Shown: positions 25,846 through 34,809, counted from the stretch's first letter. The stretch is 64,000 nucleotides of DNA from Anaerofustis stercorihominis (GCF_005844425.1 NZ_SPHL01000002.1:1-64000); one strand, 5' to 3'. Notes: generated by a model from the sequence alone, not told the origin. Program-made: numbers and translations.

Positions 25846-26475
25846 ATGAAAAATGTAAAGAAAAAAAATGCAGTATTATTGGGGCTTGTTGCTTGTCTTC
25901 TTGCCATAAGTATTGCAAATTATACGGTGTTTTATAATGATGATACCAGCGTATCAAATGTAGAAGATGGACCAAGCAATGCAACGTTGGTTTCAAATGT
26001 TACAGAAGAAGACATATTAAGCGGAAATGCAGAGCTTTCTTCTGAGTTTTTCAGCGAATATAGATTAAACAGAGATAAAGTTAGAAGTCAAAATTTAGAA
26101 GCTCTTCAAAATATTACAAAGGATACATCACTTGATAAGGATATAATAAAAGAAGCTGTGGAAGAAAGCGTTAGTATCTCAAAATTATCTGAAACAGAAC
26201 TTGTTGTAGAAAACCTTATAAAATCAAAGGGTTTTGATGATGCAATTGTAATAATACATGAAGGGTATGCAAATGTTATTGTAGATGCAGCTACATTAAC
26301 ACCTTCAGATGCAGCACAGATACAAAATATTGTAAATAAAGAATGTAATATTGCCATTTCCAAAATAACAATTGCTACAAGCAATAATGGTGAAAAGGGA
26401 AATTCTCAAGATAATAATCAGAATGAAGAAAATACTAAAAACACTGAAAATGAACAAGAAAATCTACAAAATTAA
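25846..26475 (+). CDS. spoIIIAH: stage III sporulation protein AH
   Basis: Partner of forespore SpoIIQ across the intermembrane space. The 209 residues hold one N-terminal membrane helix (NAVLLGLVACLLAISIANYTVF), a helical linker, and a C-terminal YscJ/FliF-like domain (ELVVENLIKSKGFDDAIVIIHEGYANVIVDAATLTPSDAAQIQNIV is its span). An Asn/Glu-rich tail of about 30 residues (NGEKGNSQDNNQNEEN and on) is extra. RBS AAGGAG precedes the ATG. Last gene of the operon proper. Confidence 0.93.
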   Translation: MKNVKKKNAVLLGLVACLLAISIANYTVFYNDDTSVSNVEDGPSNATLVSNVTEEDILSGNAELSSEFFSEYRLNRDKVRSQNLEALQNITKDTSLDKDIIKEAVEESVSISKLSETELVVENLIKSKGFDDAIVIIHEGYANVIVDAATLTPSDAAQIQNIVNKECNIAISKITIATSNNGEKGNSQDNNQNEENTKNTENEQENLQN

Positions 26476-26558
26476 ATTTTTTGACAAAATATGACAAAAT
26501 ACGATTATATATTACTTTATCATATTTTAAAATAATGTAAAAATTTGGTAGTATACTA

Positions 26559-26564
26559 TATAAT
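26559..26564 (+). promoter_or_regulatory. possible -10 of the ribbon-helix-helix gene
   Basis: TATAAT at 26559-26564 lies 36 nt before the TTG start and is separated from spoIIIAH by an AT-rich spacer of about 120 nt. The -35 region (TGTAAA at 26536-26541) is poor, so this is tentative. Confidence 0.35.
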
Positions 26565-26599
26565 AAAATATGATTAAGTAATATGGGAGGATGAAGAAA

Positions 26600-26767
26600 T
26601 TGAGACCATTAAAAGCAAAAGTTAGTATTACCCTGGATGAAGAGTTGATAAAAGATGTAAAAAAGTTAGCAGAACAAGATGATAGATCATTCTCTCAATA
26701 TATTAATGTTGTATTAAACAAACATCTTATGGAAATAAAGAAAAATGATAATAAAGAAGTTAAATAA
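26600..26767 (+). CDS. small ribbon-helix-helix DNA-binding protein
   Basis: 55-residue protein with the CopG/Arc layout. A basic beta strand (LKAKVSITLDEELI) is followed by helix one (IKDVKKLAEQDD), the turn RSFSQ, and helix two (YINVVLNKHLMEI). An in-frame ATG at 26591 sits directly against GGGAGG (26585-26590), too close to be used. TTG at 26600 is 9 nt from it, so TTG is the likely start. It may be a solitary regulator or a remnant antitoxin; no toxin gene is adjacent. It ends in the terminator shared with rluD. Confidence 0.75.
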   Translation: MRPLKAKVSITLDEELIKDVKKLAEQDDRSFSQYINVVLNKHLMEIKKNDNKEVK

Positions 26768-26795
26768 AAAAGAATAGTAAAACTATTCTTTTTTT
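26768..26795. terminator. bidirectional terminator between RHH gene and rluD
   Basis: AAAGAATAGT (26769-26778) pairs with ACTATTCTTT (26782-26791) around AAA, with A and T runs on either side. Confidence 0.8.
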
Positions 26796-27699
26796 ATTTA
26801 TCAATTAATTTATAAAAATATTCAGGAAGCTCACTGTTAAATTCCATGTATTTTTCTGTTGAAGGATGAATAAATCCGAGTTTGTATGCATGTAATAGCT
26901 GTCCTGTAAACATTTTGTCTATTTTTTTATTATATCCATATACTTTATCTCCAACAACAGGATGAGATATATATTTTAAATGTACTCTTATTTGGTGTGT
27001 TCTTCCTGTTTCAAGATGTACATCTAAAAAAGTATAGTCTTCATATCTTTTTAATACATCAAAATGTGTTACTGCTCTTTTTGAGTTCGTCTGAGTTACG
27101 CACATTTCTTTTCTTTTTATTTTATCTCTTCCAATAGGAGCATCTATTGTTCCTTGATTTTCGTTAATCACTCCGTGGCATATGGTTTTATATCTTCTGT
27201 TTATTGAATGTTCTTTAAATTGTGCAGCCAAATGGTTATGTGCATGGTTATTTTTTGCTATTATTAAAAGACCAGAAGTGTCTTTATCTATTCTATGAAC
27301 TATTCCGGGTCTAATAACTCCGTTAATTGTAGATAAGTCTTTTATATGATACATTAATGCATTAACAAGTGTACCGGTATAATTCCCATTGGCCGGATGA
27401 ACTACCATTCCTTGTGGTTTATCCACAATAACGACATCGTTGTCTTCATAAACGATGTTTATTGGAATATTTTCTGCTTCTACGTTAAGAGTTTCTATTT
27501 CTGGCAGTATAACAGAAATACTATCATTTTCTTCTATTTTTTTTGAAGGTTTTATAATCTCTTCATTAATAAAGACTTTTCCGTCTTTAAAGAGTTTTTT
27601 TATTTTTTCTCTGGAAAAGTCTTCTAATTGTTCTGCTAAAAATTTGTCACATCTTTTATTTATATCTTCTTTTGAAATAATAAAATTCTTTTTATCCAA
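26794..27699 (-). CDS. rluD: RluA/RluD-family 23S rRNA pseudouridine synthase
   Basis: Isomerises uridines in 23S rRNA. The 301 residues hold an N-terminal S4 domain (about 12-70, CDKFLAEQLEDFSREKIKKLF) and the catalytic RluA domain with VDKPQGMVVHP and HRIDKDTSGLLII (catalytic Asp138). Later segments are RRYKTICHG and ETGRTHQIRVHL. It ends the minus-strand cluster that carries sepF and ylmH. Exact target positions are inferred from the family, so RluD is a family-level name. Confidence 0.88.
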   Translation of the reverse strand: MDKKNFIISKEDINKRCDKFLAEQLEDFSREKIKKLFKDGKVFINEEIIKPSKKIEENDSISVILPEIETLNVEAENIPINIVYEDNDVVIVDKPQGMVVHPANGNYTGTLVNALMYHIKDLSTINGVIRPGIVHRIDKDTSGLLIIAKNNHAHNHLAAQFKEHSINRRYKTICHGVINENQGTIDAPIGRDKIKRKEMCVTQTNSKRAVTHFDVLKRYEDYTFLDVHLETGRTHQIRVHLKYISHPVVGDKVYGYNKKIDKMFTGQLLHAYKLGFIHPSTEKYMEFNSELPEYFYKLIDK

Positions 27700-27711
27700 A
27701 ATTATACCTGC

Positions 27712-28455
27712 TTAAATAAATTTTTTAACTAAAAGTTTTGTGTTACCTTTTTTTGTTTGACCGTTTTCGCTGTCTATAATTGCTCTGCCTTTTGTTCTTA
27801 CGGATATCATATCACCTGCTTTGACATTCATTGCAGGTTTAGAAACAGGGGTATGGTTTACTTTTACTTTACCGCCTTTTACAAACATATTTGCTTCATT
27901 TCTTGAAAGTTTAAAAATATTTCCTATAACCGCATCAAGTCTCATAGATGGAACTATGATATTTTGTTCTTTGAATTTTGGCTCTACAATGGTTGCTTGT
28001 GAAATGTCATATTCTTTAAATGTTACGCTATGTCCGCCGATTTTAGTTAGTTCTTTTGTTAGAAATTCACTTATTGTATCATAAACAAAGATTTGAATAT
28101 GGTCGTCAAGTATATTAATATCACCAATTTTTGATCTTTCTATGCTTAAAGATAAAATTGAGCCTAAAACGTCTTGGTGTCTTACATCAAGCGCTTCTTG
28201 TGATTTTAATACCTTAATAGGGTATTCTAAATTTTCAGGTTCTTTGTTATTAGGGAAAATACTCATGACTTTTCTTTCGGTATATACATGACCTCCAAAA
28301 AAAGCGCAATCCATATTTTTATATCTTCCTATTTCTCTTCCTGCTAACATCTGGTTTGTAGGATCCAAGAAATCAGAAAAGACACTTCCATCTTTTTTAT
28401 CAGATAAAAGTGCCATATCTTCTATTCTGGATATGAAAATATCATATTCGTTCAT
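27712..28455 (-). CDS. ylmH: S4-domain RNA-binding protein YlmH
   Basis: 247-residue YlmH-type protein. An N-terminal domain carries FLDPTNQMLAGREIGRYKNMDCAFFGGHVYTERKV across roughly residues 25-60. The C-terminal S4 domain follows from about 175 (LDAVIGNIFKLSRNEANMFVKGGKVKVNH). The family binds ribosomes and is linked to rescue of stalled nascent chains in Bacillus and to the division cluster. It lies between sepF and rluD; ylmG and divIVA, which usually flank it, are absent. Confidence 0.9.
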   Translation of the reverse strand: MNEYDIFISRIEDMALLSDKKDGSVFSDFLDPTNQMLAGREIGRYKNMDCAFFGGHVYTERKVMSIFPNNKEPENLEYPIKVLKSQEALDVRHQDVLGSILSLSIERSKIGDINILDDHIQIFVYDTISEFLTKELTKIGGHSVTFKEYDISQATIVEPKFKEQNIIVPSMRLDAVIGNIFKLSRNEANMFVKGGKVKVNHTPVSKPAMNVKAGDMISVRTKGRAIIDSENGQTKKGNTKLLVKKFI

Positions 28456-28461
28456 TGTGTT

Positions 28462-28929
28462 TTATCCTTCGTATTCCCAAGTATCTTTATGTGATGTTGT
28501 GTAAGAATCATTAGGTCTTTCTTGAGTTTCAACTTCAACGCCATATGGTGCTAAAATAAATACGTTTTGAGCAATTCTTTTCATGCTTGCTGCAAGTACA
28601 TAAACAGCACCGCTTAAAAAATCGAAGATTTTTTTAGCATCATCATTTTCTACTTTATCCATGTTTACAACAACGGTAATGCCGCCTTTTAGTTTATCAC
28701 AAACTAAAGGAGCATCGTTAAAGTTTCTTGGTTCAATAAGCATTACAGTAGATGCAGCATGAGTTGCTACTGGTGCATTATCATTTCTTGAACTTGATTT
28801 TTTACCAAATAAACCACCTCTTTTTGGTTCATCTTCATAATATTCATCTTCATAGTATTCATCTTCGTAATATTCATCTTTGCCAACAATTTTTTCGCCT
28901 AATTCGCCTATAAAATCATTAAATCCCAT
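28462..28929 (-). CDS. sepF: cell division protein SepF
   Basis: Membrane-associated FtsZ-bundling factor. The 155-residue protein has an N-terminal segment for membrane contact, an acidic tyrosine-rich linker (YYEDE repeated three times, about 18-34), then the conserved SepF core (about 60-140: VMLIEPRNFNDAPLVCDKLKGGITVVVNM, FDFLSGAVYVLAASMKRIAQNVFILAP). It overlaps yggS by 11 nt. This is the normal Firmicute position next to ylmE/yggS and ylmH. Confidence 0.94.
   Translation of the reverse strand: MGFNDFIGELGEKIVGKDEYYEDEYYEDEYYEDEPKRGGLFGKKSSSRNDNAPVATHAASTVMLIEPRNFNDAPLVCDKLKGGITVVVNMDKVENDDAKKIFDFLSGAVYVLAASMKRIAQNVFILAPYGVEVETQERPNDSYTTSHKDTWEYEG
28828..28880. repeat. 15-bp tandem repeat inside sepF
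   Basis: Three nearly identical 15-bp units (28828-28842, 28843-28857, 28858-28872), differing at one or two positions, plus a partial fourth. They encode the repeated Glu-Asp-Glu-Tyr-Tyr linker of SepF. The unit length keeps the reading frame, so copy number could vary without breaking the gene. Confidence 0.85.
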
Positions 28930-29620
28930 TTTTCTCTCCTTTAAATATACTTGTCCCTACACGGACAATATTACTTCCTTGCTCTATGGCAATTTCATAA
29001 TCATTTGACATTCCCATAGATATTATAGTTAAATCTATATTATCACATTTGTTATATGTTTTTCTACAATTATCATAAATTTTTCTTAACTTTCTAAAAA
29101 CATTCACAATAATTTCTTTATTGTCTGTAAAAGGAGCCATACACATTACACCTTTTACTTTTATATTTTTAAATTTCATAGCATTCTCAAATATAAAATC
29201 AACTTCATCTTCGTTAAAACCATATTTGTTTTCTTCTTTTGCGATATTAAATTCAATTAATATATTTGTTATAACGTTTTTCTTTTCTGATTGTTTGTTT
29301 ATTTCTTCCATTAGCCTTATGGAGTCTACTGAATGTATTAAGGCAGTTTTTCCTATTAAATTTTTAACCTTGTTTCTTTGAAGATGACCGATAAAATGCC
29401 AGTTTATATCTTCACCTTTAAAAAATTCATATTTTGATTCAAATTCTTTTACTTTGTTTTCTCCAAGATTATTTATTCCAAAATCTAAAACTTCCTTTAT
29501 TTCATCTGTTGTTCTGAATTTTGTTACAGCAAGGAGTGTAACATTTTCATCAAATTTGCTGTTGTTTTTGCTATTTTCAATGTTTTGTAGAATTTGTGCT
29601 AAATTATCTTTAATACTCAT
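28919..29620 (-). CDS. yggS: YggS-family PLP homeostasis protein
   Basis: PLP-binding alanine-racemase-fold protein (YlmE in Bacillus) that buffers pyridoxal phosphate and has no known catalytic activity. The 233 residues show LLAVTKFRTTDEIKEV with the PLP lysine near 32, NLGENKVKEFESKYE, WHFIGHLQRNKVKNL, GVMCMAPF, and the C-terminal SMGMSNDYEIAIEQGSNIVRVGTSIF. It shares an 11-nt overlap with sepF. Confidence 0.94.
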   Translation of the reverse strand: MSIKDNLAQILQNIENSKNNSKFDENVTLLAVTKFRTTDEIKEVLDFGINNLGENKVKEFESKYEFFKGEDINWHFIGHLQRNKVKNLIGKTALIHSVDSIRLMEEINKQSEKKNVITNILIEFNIAKEENKYGFNEDEVDFIFENAMKFKNIKVKGVMCMAPFTDNKEIIVNVFRKLRKIYDNCRKTYNKCDNIDLTIISMGMSNDYEIAIEQGSNIVRVGTSIFKGEKNGI

Positions 29621-29630
29621 TTTAAACCTC

Positions 29631-30995
29631 CTATGTTGGATTTGATATTATTTCCATATTTTCCTTTAAATCAGGGTTTTCACTTGGTTTAAGGAGTACG
29701 GTTCTAAATTCTTCACTGTAAATTTTAACTTCAACCAGTTCTTTTAAATTTCCGTCTGTAACGGCATATACATATGTTTTACCATCTTTTTCTATAATTG
29801 CTTTCTTAGGTATTTTATAAACAGTTACTTCATTTGTATGTATATCAAGTTTTGTTTTATCTACATTAATTAGATGGCTAAATTCATCTTTTAAACATAT
29901 AACCAGAATTTTTTTATCTTCTCCGTAATCAAGGGAATTGATTAAATAACCTTCATCTGTTTTCCCTTCGTTATCTTCAAATTTAATAGTAGGATACGTT
30001 ATTAAAATATCAACTCTTGTAAGGAGATAATCATAATAATCTCCGTCTGTTTTTAAATCGTGGTTTTTCTTAACAGATGCATTATATTCTTTTGCTTCTT
30101 CTTCACCTTCTACATATGTATCTTTATTTACTACTGCGCAAACATATGCACATTGATTGTTTACTATTTTTATTATTGATTTATCTTCACTTGTACTTTC
30201 AGGTTTGAAGTTTTTTAAATAATCAATATAGTCACTATCTAAGGCTGCCATTACATTGGTATTTAAAACTTCTTCGTACCCTGTTCTTGAAAAATATATA
30301 TTTCCGGTAAAAGAAAAGTTTAAGTTAGATATTGTAAGGTCTTTTTCATCAGAACTCATTTTGCTTTTTAGTTCTTCTTTGAGTTTTTTTAATGTTTCGT
30401 CATCTGCAAAAATATATTTCATGGATTTTTGCATCATTTCTTTTTGGCTTTTAAGTTTTGTCAGTTCTGTGCTGTATTCATTCATTTTTGTTGTATTGTT
30501 TGTTGATTTTGCCTGATTATAATTATTTTCAACATTACTTATTTCTTCTTCGAGTTTATTTAAATCTTTGAAAAAGACATCACGGTTTTCATAAGAATCG
30601 TTTTTAAGTCTCCAGTCTATAACGCTTATGGCATCATCTATATATTTGTTTGTTTTTATTTTGTATGTTTTTGAAAGTATAGTATTGGCACCTACTTTTT
30701 GTCCTTCTTTTACAGTATATTTTATTGATGTGCTTTCATTTAAATCAACATATTCTGAATTTGTGAAAATATAACTTTCAGCAGTTTCTGTCGTTATATC
30801 TTTTTGTGCATTTAAAAGAATAGTATTTTCAGAATGCAATATGGAAAATAAAAAAAAGACCAAAATAGAACCCAAGATAATTATTTCTTTATATCTTTTT
30901 TGAAAGAAATTTTTTTTATGTCTTTTCCTTTTAATCGGAATATTTTGTGAAACCATTACCGGATTGTTATTTATGTCTTTATTTTTTCTTTTCAT
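29631..30995 (-). CDS. HlyD-like membrane-anchored protein of the sepF cluster
   Basis: 454 residues: a basic N-terminus (KRKRHKKNFFQKRYKE), a single membrane helix (IIILGSILVFFLFSIL), then an extracellular part. A lipoyl/barrel-sandwich-like segment near 75-115 (VKEGQKVGANTILSKTYKI) is followed by a coiled coil (about 140-230) and a C-terminal beta domain. It resembles the HlyD-family adaptor often placed before yggS/sepF in Clostridia, with no transporter partner here. Function is unknown; an envelope role at the division site is inference from context. Confidence 0.7.
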   Translation of the reverse strand: MKRKNKDINNNPVMVSQNIPIKRKRHKKNFFQKRYKEIIILGSILVFFLFSILHSENTILLNAQKDITTETAESYIFTNSEYVDLNESTSIKYTVKEGQKVGANTILSKTYKIKTNKYIDDAISVIDWRLKNDSYENRDVFFKDLNKLEEEISNVENNYNQAKSTNNTTKMNEYSTELTKLKSQKEMMQKSMKYIFADDETLKKLKEELKSKMSSDEKDLTISNLNFSFTGNIYFSRTGYEEVLNTNVMAALDSDYIDYLKNFKPESTSEDKSIIKIVNNQCAYVCAVVNKDTYVEGEEEAKEYNASVKKNHDLKTDGDYYDYLLTRVDILITYPTIKFEDNEGKTDEGYLINSLDYGEDKKILVICLKDEFSHLINVDKTKLDIHTNEVTVYKIPKKAIIEKDGKTYVYAVTDGNLKELVEVKIYSEEFRTVLLKPSENPDLKENMEIISNPT

Positions 30996-31008
30996 AGTTA
31001 TATACCTC

Positions 31009-31632
31009 TTATATACCTTTTAACACAACAAAAATTGTAGAGAAAAATATTTTAAGGTCTAAAAGTAAGGAATAATCATTTAAGTATTCAAGGTCTATTT
31101 TTACAACTTCATGAATATTTAATTTTGATCTTCCCTTTAATTGTGCAAGCCCCGTAAGTCCCGGGTATGCAATATTTCTTTGCAGTTCATATTCATTAAG
31201 TAAATTTGTTTCTATAGGTATAAAAGGTCTCGGACCTATAAGGCTCATATCTCCTTTTAATACATTAATGAGTTGTGGTATCTCATCAAAACTTGTTTTT
31301 CTTAAAAATTTTCCGAATTCAGTAACTCTAGGGTCTTGTTTTATTTGAACAAACCCATTTCTGGATTTCTTTAATAATTTTTTCTCTTCCTTTTCGCTTC
31401 CTTCTTTCATTGTTCTGAATTTAATTATGTTAAAGCTTTTTCCGTATCTGCCAATTCTTTCCTGAACAAAGAATATTTTCCCGCCGTCGGAAAGTTTTAT
31501 TATAATTGCTATTACTACTCCGGGAATAATAAAAGCTATGCAAAGTAAAAGAGAACATATAATATCAACAAGTCTCTTTACAATGATAGTGCTATTATAT
31601 TTCCTTATTTTTTCTTTACTTATTTCTTTCAT
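31009..31632 (-). CDS. bacterial sugar transferase (undecaprenyl-phosphate sugar phosphotransferase)
   Basis: Membrane enzyme that primes polysaccharide synthesis by moving a sugar-1-phosphate onto undecaprenyl phosphate. The 207-residue protein is the short catalytic form: one N-terminal membrane helix (VDIICSLLLCIAFIIPGVVIAIIIKL), then GGKIFFVQERIGRYGKSFNIIKFRTM, FLRKTSFDEIPQLINVLKGDMSLIGPRP and PGLTGLAQLKGRSKL. No other polysaccharide genes are beside it. It heads the minus-strand cluster and is divergent from an LCP ligase, which may use the lipid-linked product. Confidence 0.9.
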   Translation of the reverse strand: MKEISKEKIRKYNSTIIVKRLVDIICSLLLCIAFIIPGVVIAIIIKLSDGGKIFFVQERIGRYGKSFNIIKFRTMKEGSEKEEKKLLKKSRNGFVQIKQDPRVTEFGKFLRKTSFDEIPQLINVLKGDMSLIGPRPFIPIETNLLNEYELQRNIAYPGLTGLAQLKGRSKLNIHEVVKIDLEYLNDYSLLLDLKIFFSTIFVVLKGI

Positions 31633-31755
31633 AATTTTTCCTTATATAAGTAATAATTTGCTGATTATATATTATATCATTTTATAATAATTTTTACAAA
31701 TATTTCTTTAAATGGTATAAAAAATTTAAAAAACTAATATAATGAAGAAATTTTA

Positions 31756-31764
31756 TGGTATAAT
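31756..31764 (+). promoter_or_regulatory. extended -10 promoter of the LCP gene
   Basis: TGGTATAAT, with TG at 31756-31757 and TATAAT at 31759-31764, stands 29 nt before the preferred ATG. A second TATAAT lies at 31738-31743. Confidence 0.45.
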
Positions 31765-31793
31765 TAAAAATTATAAAACCTATGGAGAAATTT

Positions 31794-32894
31794 ATGAGGA
31801 AAAATAAAGTTGTTAAACCCAAAAAAGTCTTAAAAAAACATTCTAAACATAAAGCATATGAATCAAAAAAAACAAGAAGAAAAAAAATATGTATTATATT
31901 AATGACATTGCTTATTATATTTTCTTCAAGTGGACTGGGACTTGCAAAGTCTTTAGGATATAACGTACTAAATAGTAATCCTTTTCAAAGTCCAAAATAT
32001 ATAAGGTTAAGTGATAAAACAAAACTTAACAATTCTGCAACATTGGAAGATACAATAAATATACTTATATTCGGTATTGACAAAAACGAAGAAAGAAGTC
32101 AGTCTGCGACAATTTTTAGACCTGATACAATAATGCTTGCAAGTATAAATACAAAAGATAAAACCATAAAGCTTATTTCAATTCCTCGTGACAGCAGGGT
32201 GGATATATATAATAGAGGTGGAAGAGATAAAGTAAATTCATGTTTTTATTATGCGAGTCTTGGTTTGTCTGAAGCAGATATGAATAATCAAGAAAAATTA
32301 TTTGATACGGGTGTTACATATTTAAAAAATACTGTAAGCGATATTTTAGGTGGAGTACAAATAGATTACTATCTTGGTATAGATATGGATGCACTTCCTC
32401 AGATTGCTGATGTAATGGGGGGGGTAACCATAGATGTTCATCAAGATTTATATGCACACAATGGTTATGATACTTCTCAAATTGTAATAAAAAAAGGAAC
32501 TCAGGTTTTAAATGGGGAGCAGCTTCTTTACTACAGTCGATACAGAGCATATGTTGACGGAGATATAGGAAGAGTTCAAATACAACAAAAAATAATGAAA
32601 GCAATCTTTACGGAATTTAAAAATAAAGGAACTTTTTCTCAAATTCCACAAATTTATAATCTTGTACAAAGTATGGTTGAAACAGATTTGCAATTTGCAC
32701 AGATTGCATCTTTAGGGTTATCTTTTAAAGATTTCAACATAGATAATTTACAAACCTATACATTACCTGGCAATTTTGGTAATTTGGGCGGAGTTTCGTA
32801 TTGGATAGTTAATCAATCGGAAAGAGTAACCTTTATTAAAGAGTTATTTAACATAGATGCTGAGCAGTTATCTCAGGATCCAAGGAGTGATTAA
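31794..32894 (+). CDS. LytR-CpsA-Psr (LCP) family cell-wall ligase
   Basis: Extracytoplasmic enzyme family that attaches lipid-linked glycopolymers to peptidoglycan. About 366 residues: a strongly basic cytosolic N-terminus, one membrane helix (ICIILMTLLIIFSSSGLGLA) and an LCP domain with NILIFGIDKNEE, RPDTIMLASINTKDKTIKLISIPRDSRVDI and a DGDIGRVQIQQKIM segment carrying key arginines. The frame extends to 31782, but GGAG at 31784-31787 sits 6 nt before the ATG at 31794. It may act with the divergent sugar transferase. Confidence 0.92.
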   Translation: MRKNKVVKPKKVLKKHSKHKAYESKKTRRKKICIILMTLLIIFSSSGLGLAKSLGYNVLNSNPFQSPKYIRLSDKTKLNNSATLEDTINILIFGIDKNEERSQSATIFRPDTIMLASINTKDKTIKLISIPRDSRVDIYNRGGRDKVNSCFYYASLGLSEADMNNQEKLFDTGVTYLKNTVSDILGGVQIDYYLGIDMDALPQIADVMGGVTIDVHQDLYAHNGYDTSQIVIKKGTQVLNGEQLLYYSRYRAYVDGDIGRVQIQQKIMKAIFTEFKNKGTFSQIPQIYNLVQSMVETDLQFAQIASLGLSFKDFNIDNLQTYTLPGNFGNLGGVSYWIVNQSERVTFIKELFNIDAEQLSQDPRSD

Positions 32895-32898
32895 AAAT

Positions 32899-34809
32899 AT
32901 GCAAATTAACATAAATAGTTTAAGTAAAAGTTTTGGAAGCGAACATTTATTTACTATTGATTCCCTTGTTATAAGTGATAAAGATAAGGTGGGCATTGTC
33001 GGCAGAAACGGAGCCGGCAAGTCCACCTTGCTTAATGTTTTAATGGGAATTGATGATGATTATACGGGCAATATTTCTAAAATAGATAAAGATAAAATAG
33101 GATTTTTAAGACAAAATCTTAATTTGAATTTAGATAATGATATCTATTCTGAAGTTTTATTAGGTGCAGAAAAATACACAAAAAAAGAAGAAGAAATAGA
33201 AGAGCTATCTATGATGCTTGAGTTTGAATCGGATAAACAAAAGCTTATAGAATTAAATGAGAAATATCACGAACTTGTAAGTGAGTTTGAAGATATGGAC
33301 GGATATAAGTATAAAAGTTTATTGGTTGGGATTATAAAAGGGCTTGGTTATAAAGAAGAAGATTTTTCAAAAAAAATCTTCACTTTATCCGGAGGGCAGA
33401 AAATGAGAGTAGCCCTTGCAAAGTTATTGGTTTCTTCTCCTGAAGTTTTAATACTTGACGAACCTACCAACTATTTGGATACGGACAGTATTTCATGGCT
33501 GGAAAATTTCTTGTATTCTTTGAAATCAACTGTTATTGTCGTAAGTCATGATAGATATTTCTTGGATAAATTCACAAATAAAATAATAGAAATAGAAAAT
33601 AAGAAATGCTATGTATACAGCGGAAATTATTCTGACTATGTAATAAAGAAAAAACAAAGAGTTGATATTGAAAAAAATGCTTACAACAAGCAACAAGCAG
33701 AAATAAAAAGACAAGAAGAAGTAATAAAGACTCTAAAGCAATTTAACAGAGAAAAGAGCATTAAAAGAGCAAGAAGCAGAGAAAAAATGCTTGAAAAAAT
33801 GGAAAGAGTTGATAGTCCTTATTATGCTAAGAATTCTTATATAAAATTTGGATATATTCCAATGATAAGTAAAAAAGCAATAACAGTTGAAGGACTTGAC
33901 TTTGGATATACAAAAGAAAAGAAATTGTTTAATGATTTTAATATTACCATTTCAAGCAGTGACAGGCTTGGTATTTGCGGAAGAAACGCAACCGGAAAAT
34001 CTACTTTTTTAAAACTTATTACCGGTATTTTGAAAGAAGACAAGGGGCTTATAAAGAAAAATCCTAAATGTCAGATTTTATACTTTGAACAAGAACATAA
34101 CGACCTTGATGATTCTCTAACTATTTTAGAAGAACTTAGAAAATCTACAAATGCTGATGATGGTGAAATAAGAAATATTTTGGGATGTATGCTTTTTAGC
34201 GGTGATGATATAAACAAGAAGATTTCTATGCTTTCTGGTGGGGAAAAGAGTCGTGTTGCCATCGCAAAACTCATGATGAAAGAATCCAATGTGCTTATAC
34301 TTGATGAACCTACCAATCATTTGGATATTGAAACAAAAGAAGTACTTGAAGAGGCTTTATTAAAATATGACGGAGCAGTCATAAGTGTAAGTCATGATAG
34401 ATATTATTTAAATAAAATATGCAACAGAATAATGTATTTGACCGGTAGCGATATAAAAGTATATGACGGTAATTATGACTATGCGATGGAAAGAGAGGCT
34501 CTTTTAAATACAGAAAAAATACAGGAAACAAAAAAGGAAGTAAAGAGCGAAAAAAAAGAAAAGAAAAATTCATCTTTAAGCAACAACAAGAGAAAAGCAT
34601 ATGAAGAAGAGCTTAAAACTATAGAACAGGATATAGAAAGTTTGGAAGAAGAAAAAACTGAATTTGCAAATAAGATGAATGACCCTGAATATTTCAATGA
34701 TGTAAACAAGGCACAAAATGTTTCCATAAGATTAAATGAGATAGAATTGTTACTTGAGGAAAAAGAATCAAGATGGCTTGAAATCAGTGAGATTTTAGAA
34801 AATGATTAA
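32899..34809 (+). CDS. ABC-F family ATPase
   Basis: Soluble tandem-ABC protein acting on the ribosome rather than a transporter. About 636 residues: first cassette with Walker A GRNGAGKST, signature LSGGQKMRVALAK and Walker B VLILDEPTNYLD; a basic inter-domain linker (residues about 240-300, KKKQRVDIEKNAYNKQQAEIKR); second cassette with GRNATGKST, LSGGEKSRVAIAK and LILDEPTNHLD. A C-terminal coiled coil (about 555-635) gives a Uup/YdiF-like layout. The frame extends upstream to 32857 inside the LCP gene. The ATG at 32899 with AAGGAG at 32882-32887 is preferred. Confidence 0.92.
   Translation: MQININSLSKSFGSEHLFTIDSLVISDKDKVGIVGRNGAGKSTLLNVLMGIDDDYTGNISKIDKDKIGFLRQNLNLNLDNDIYSEVLLGAEKYTKKEEEIEELSMMLEFESDKQKLIELNEKYHELVSEFEDMDGYKYKSLLVGIIKGLGYKEEDFSKKIFTLSGGQKMRVALAKLLVSSPEVLILDEPTNYLDTDSISWLENFLYSLKSTVIVVSHDRYFLDKFTNKIIEIENKKCYVYSGNYSDYVIKKKQRVDIEKNAYNKQQAEIKRQEEVIKTLKQFNREKSIKRARSREKMLEKMERVDSPYYAKNSYIKFGYIPMISKKAITVEGLDFGYTKEKKLFNDFNITISSSDRLGICGRNATGKSTFLKLITGILKEDKGLIKKNPKCQILYFEQEHNDLDDSLTILEELRKSTNADDGEIRNILGCMLFSGDDINKKISMLSGGEKSRVAIAKLMMKESNVLILDEPTNHLDIETKEVLEEALLKYDGAVISVSHDRYYLNKICNRIMYLTGSDIKVYDGNYDYAMEREALLNTEKIQETKKEVKSEKKEKKNSSLSNNKRKAYEEELKTIEQDIESLEEEKTEFANKMNDPEYFNDVNKAQNVSIRLNEIELLLEEKESRWLEISEILEND

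Noticed and set aside
26481-26510. TTGACA-based promoter directly after spoIIIAH
   Set aside because: TTGACA at 26481-26486 is good, but the best -10 (TTATAT with an 18-nt spacer) is weak and the distance to the RHH gene is long. The TATAAT at 26559 is favoured.
28819-28885. CRISPR-like repeats
   Set aside because: The repeats are 15 bp, adjacent, without spacers and inside the sepF coding sequence.
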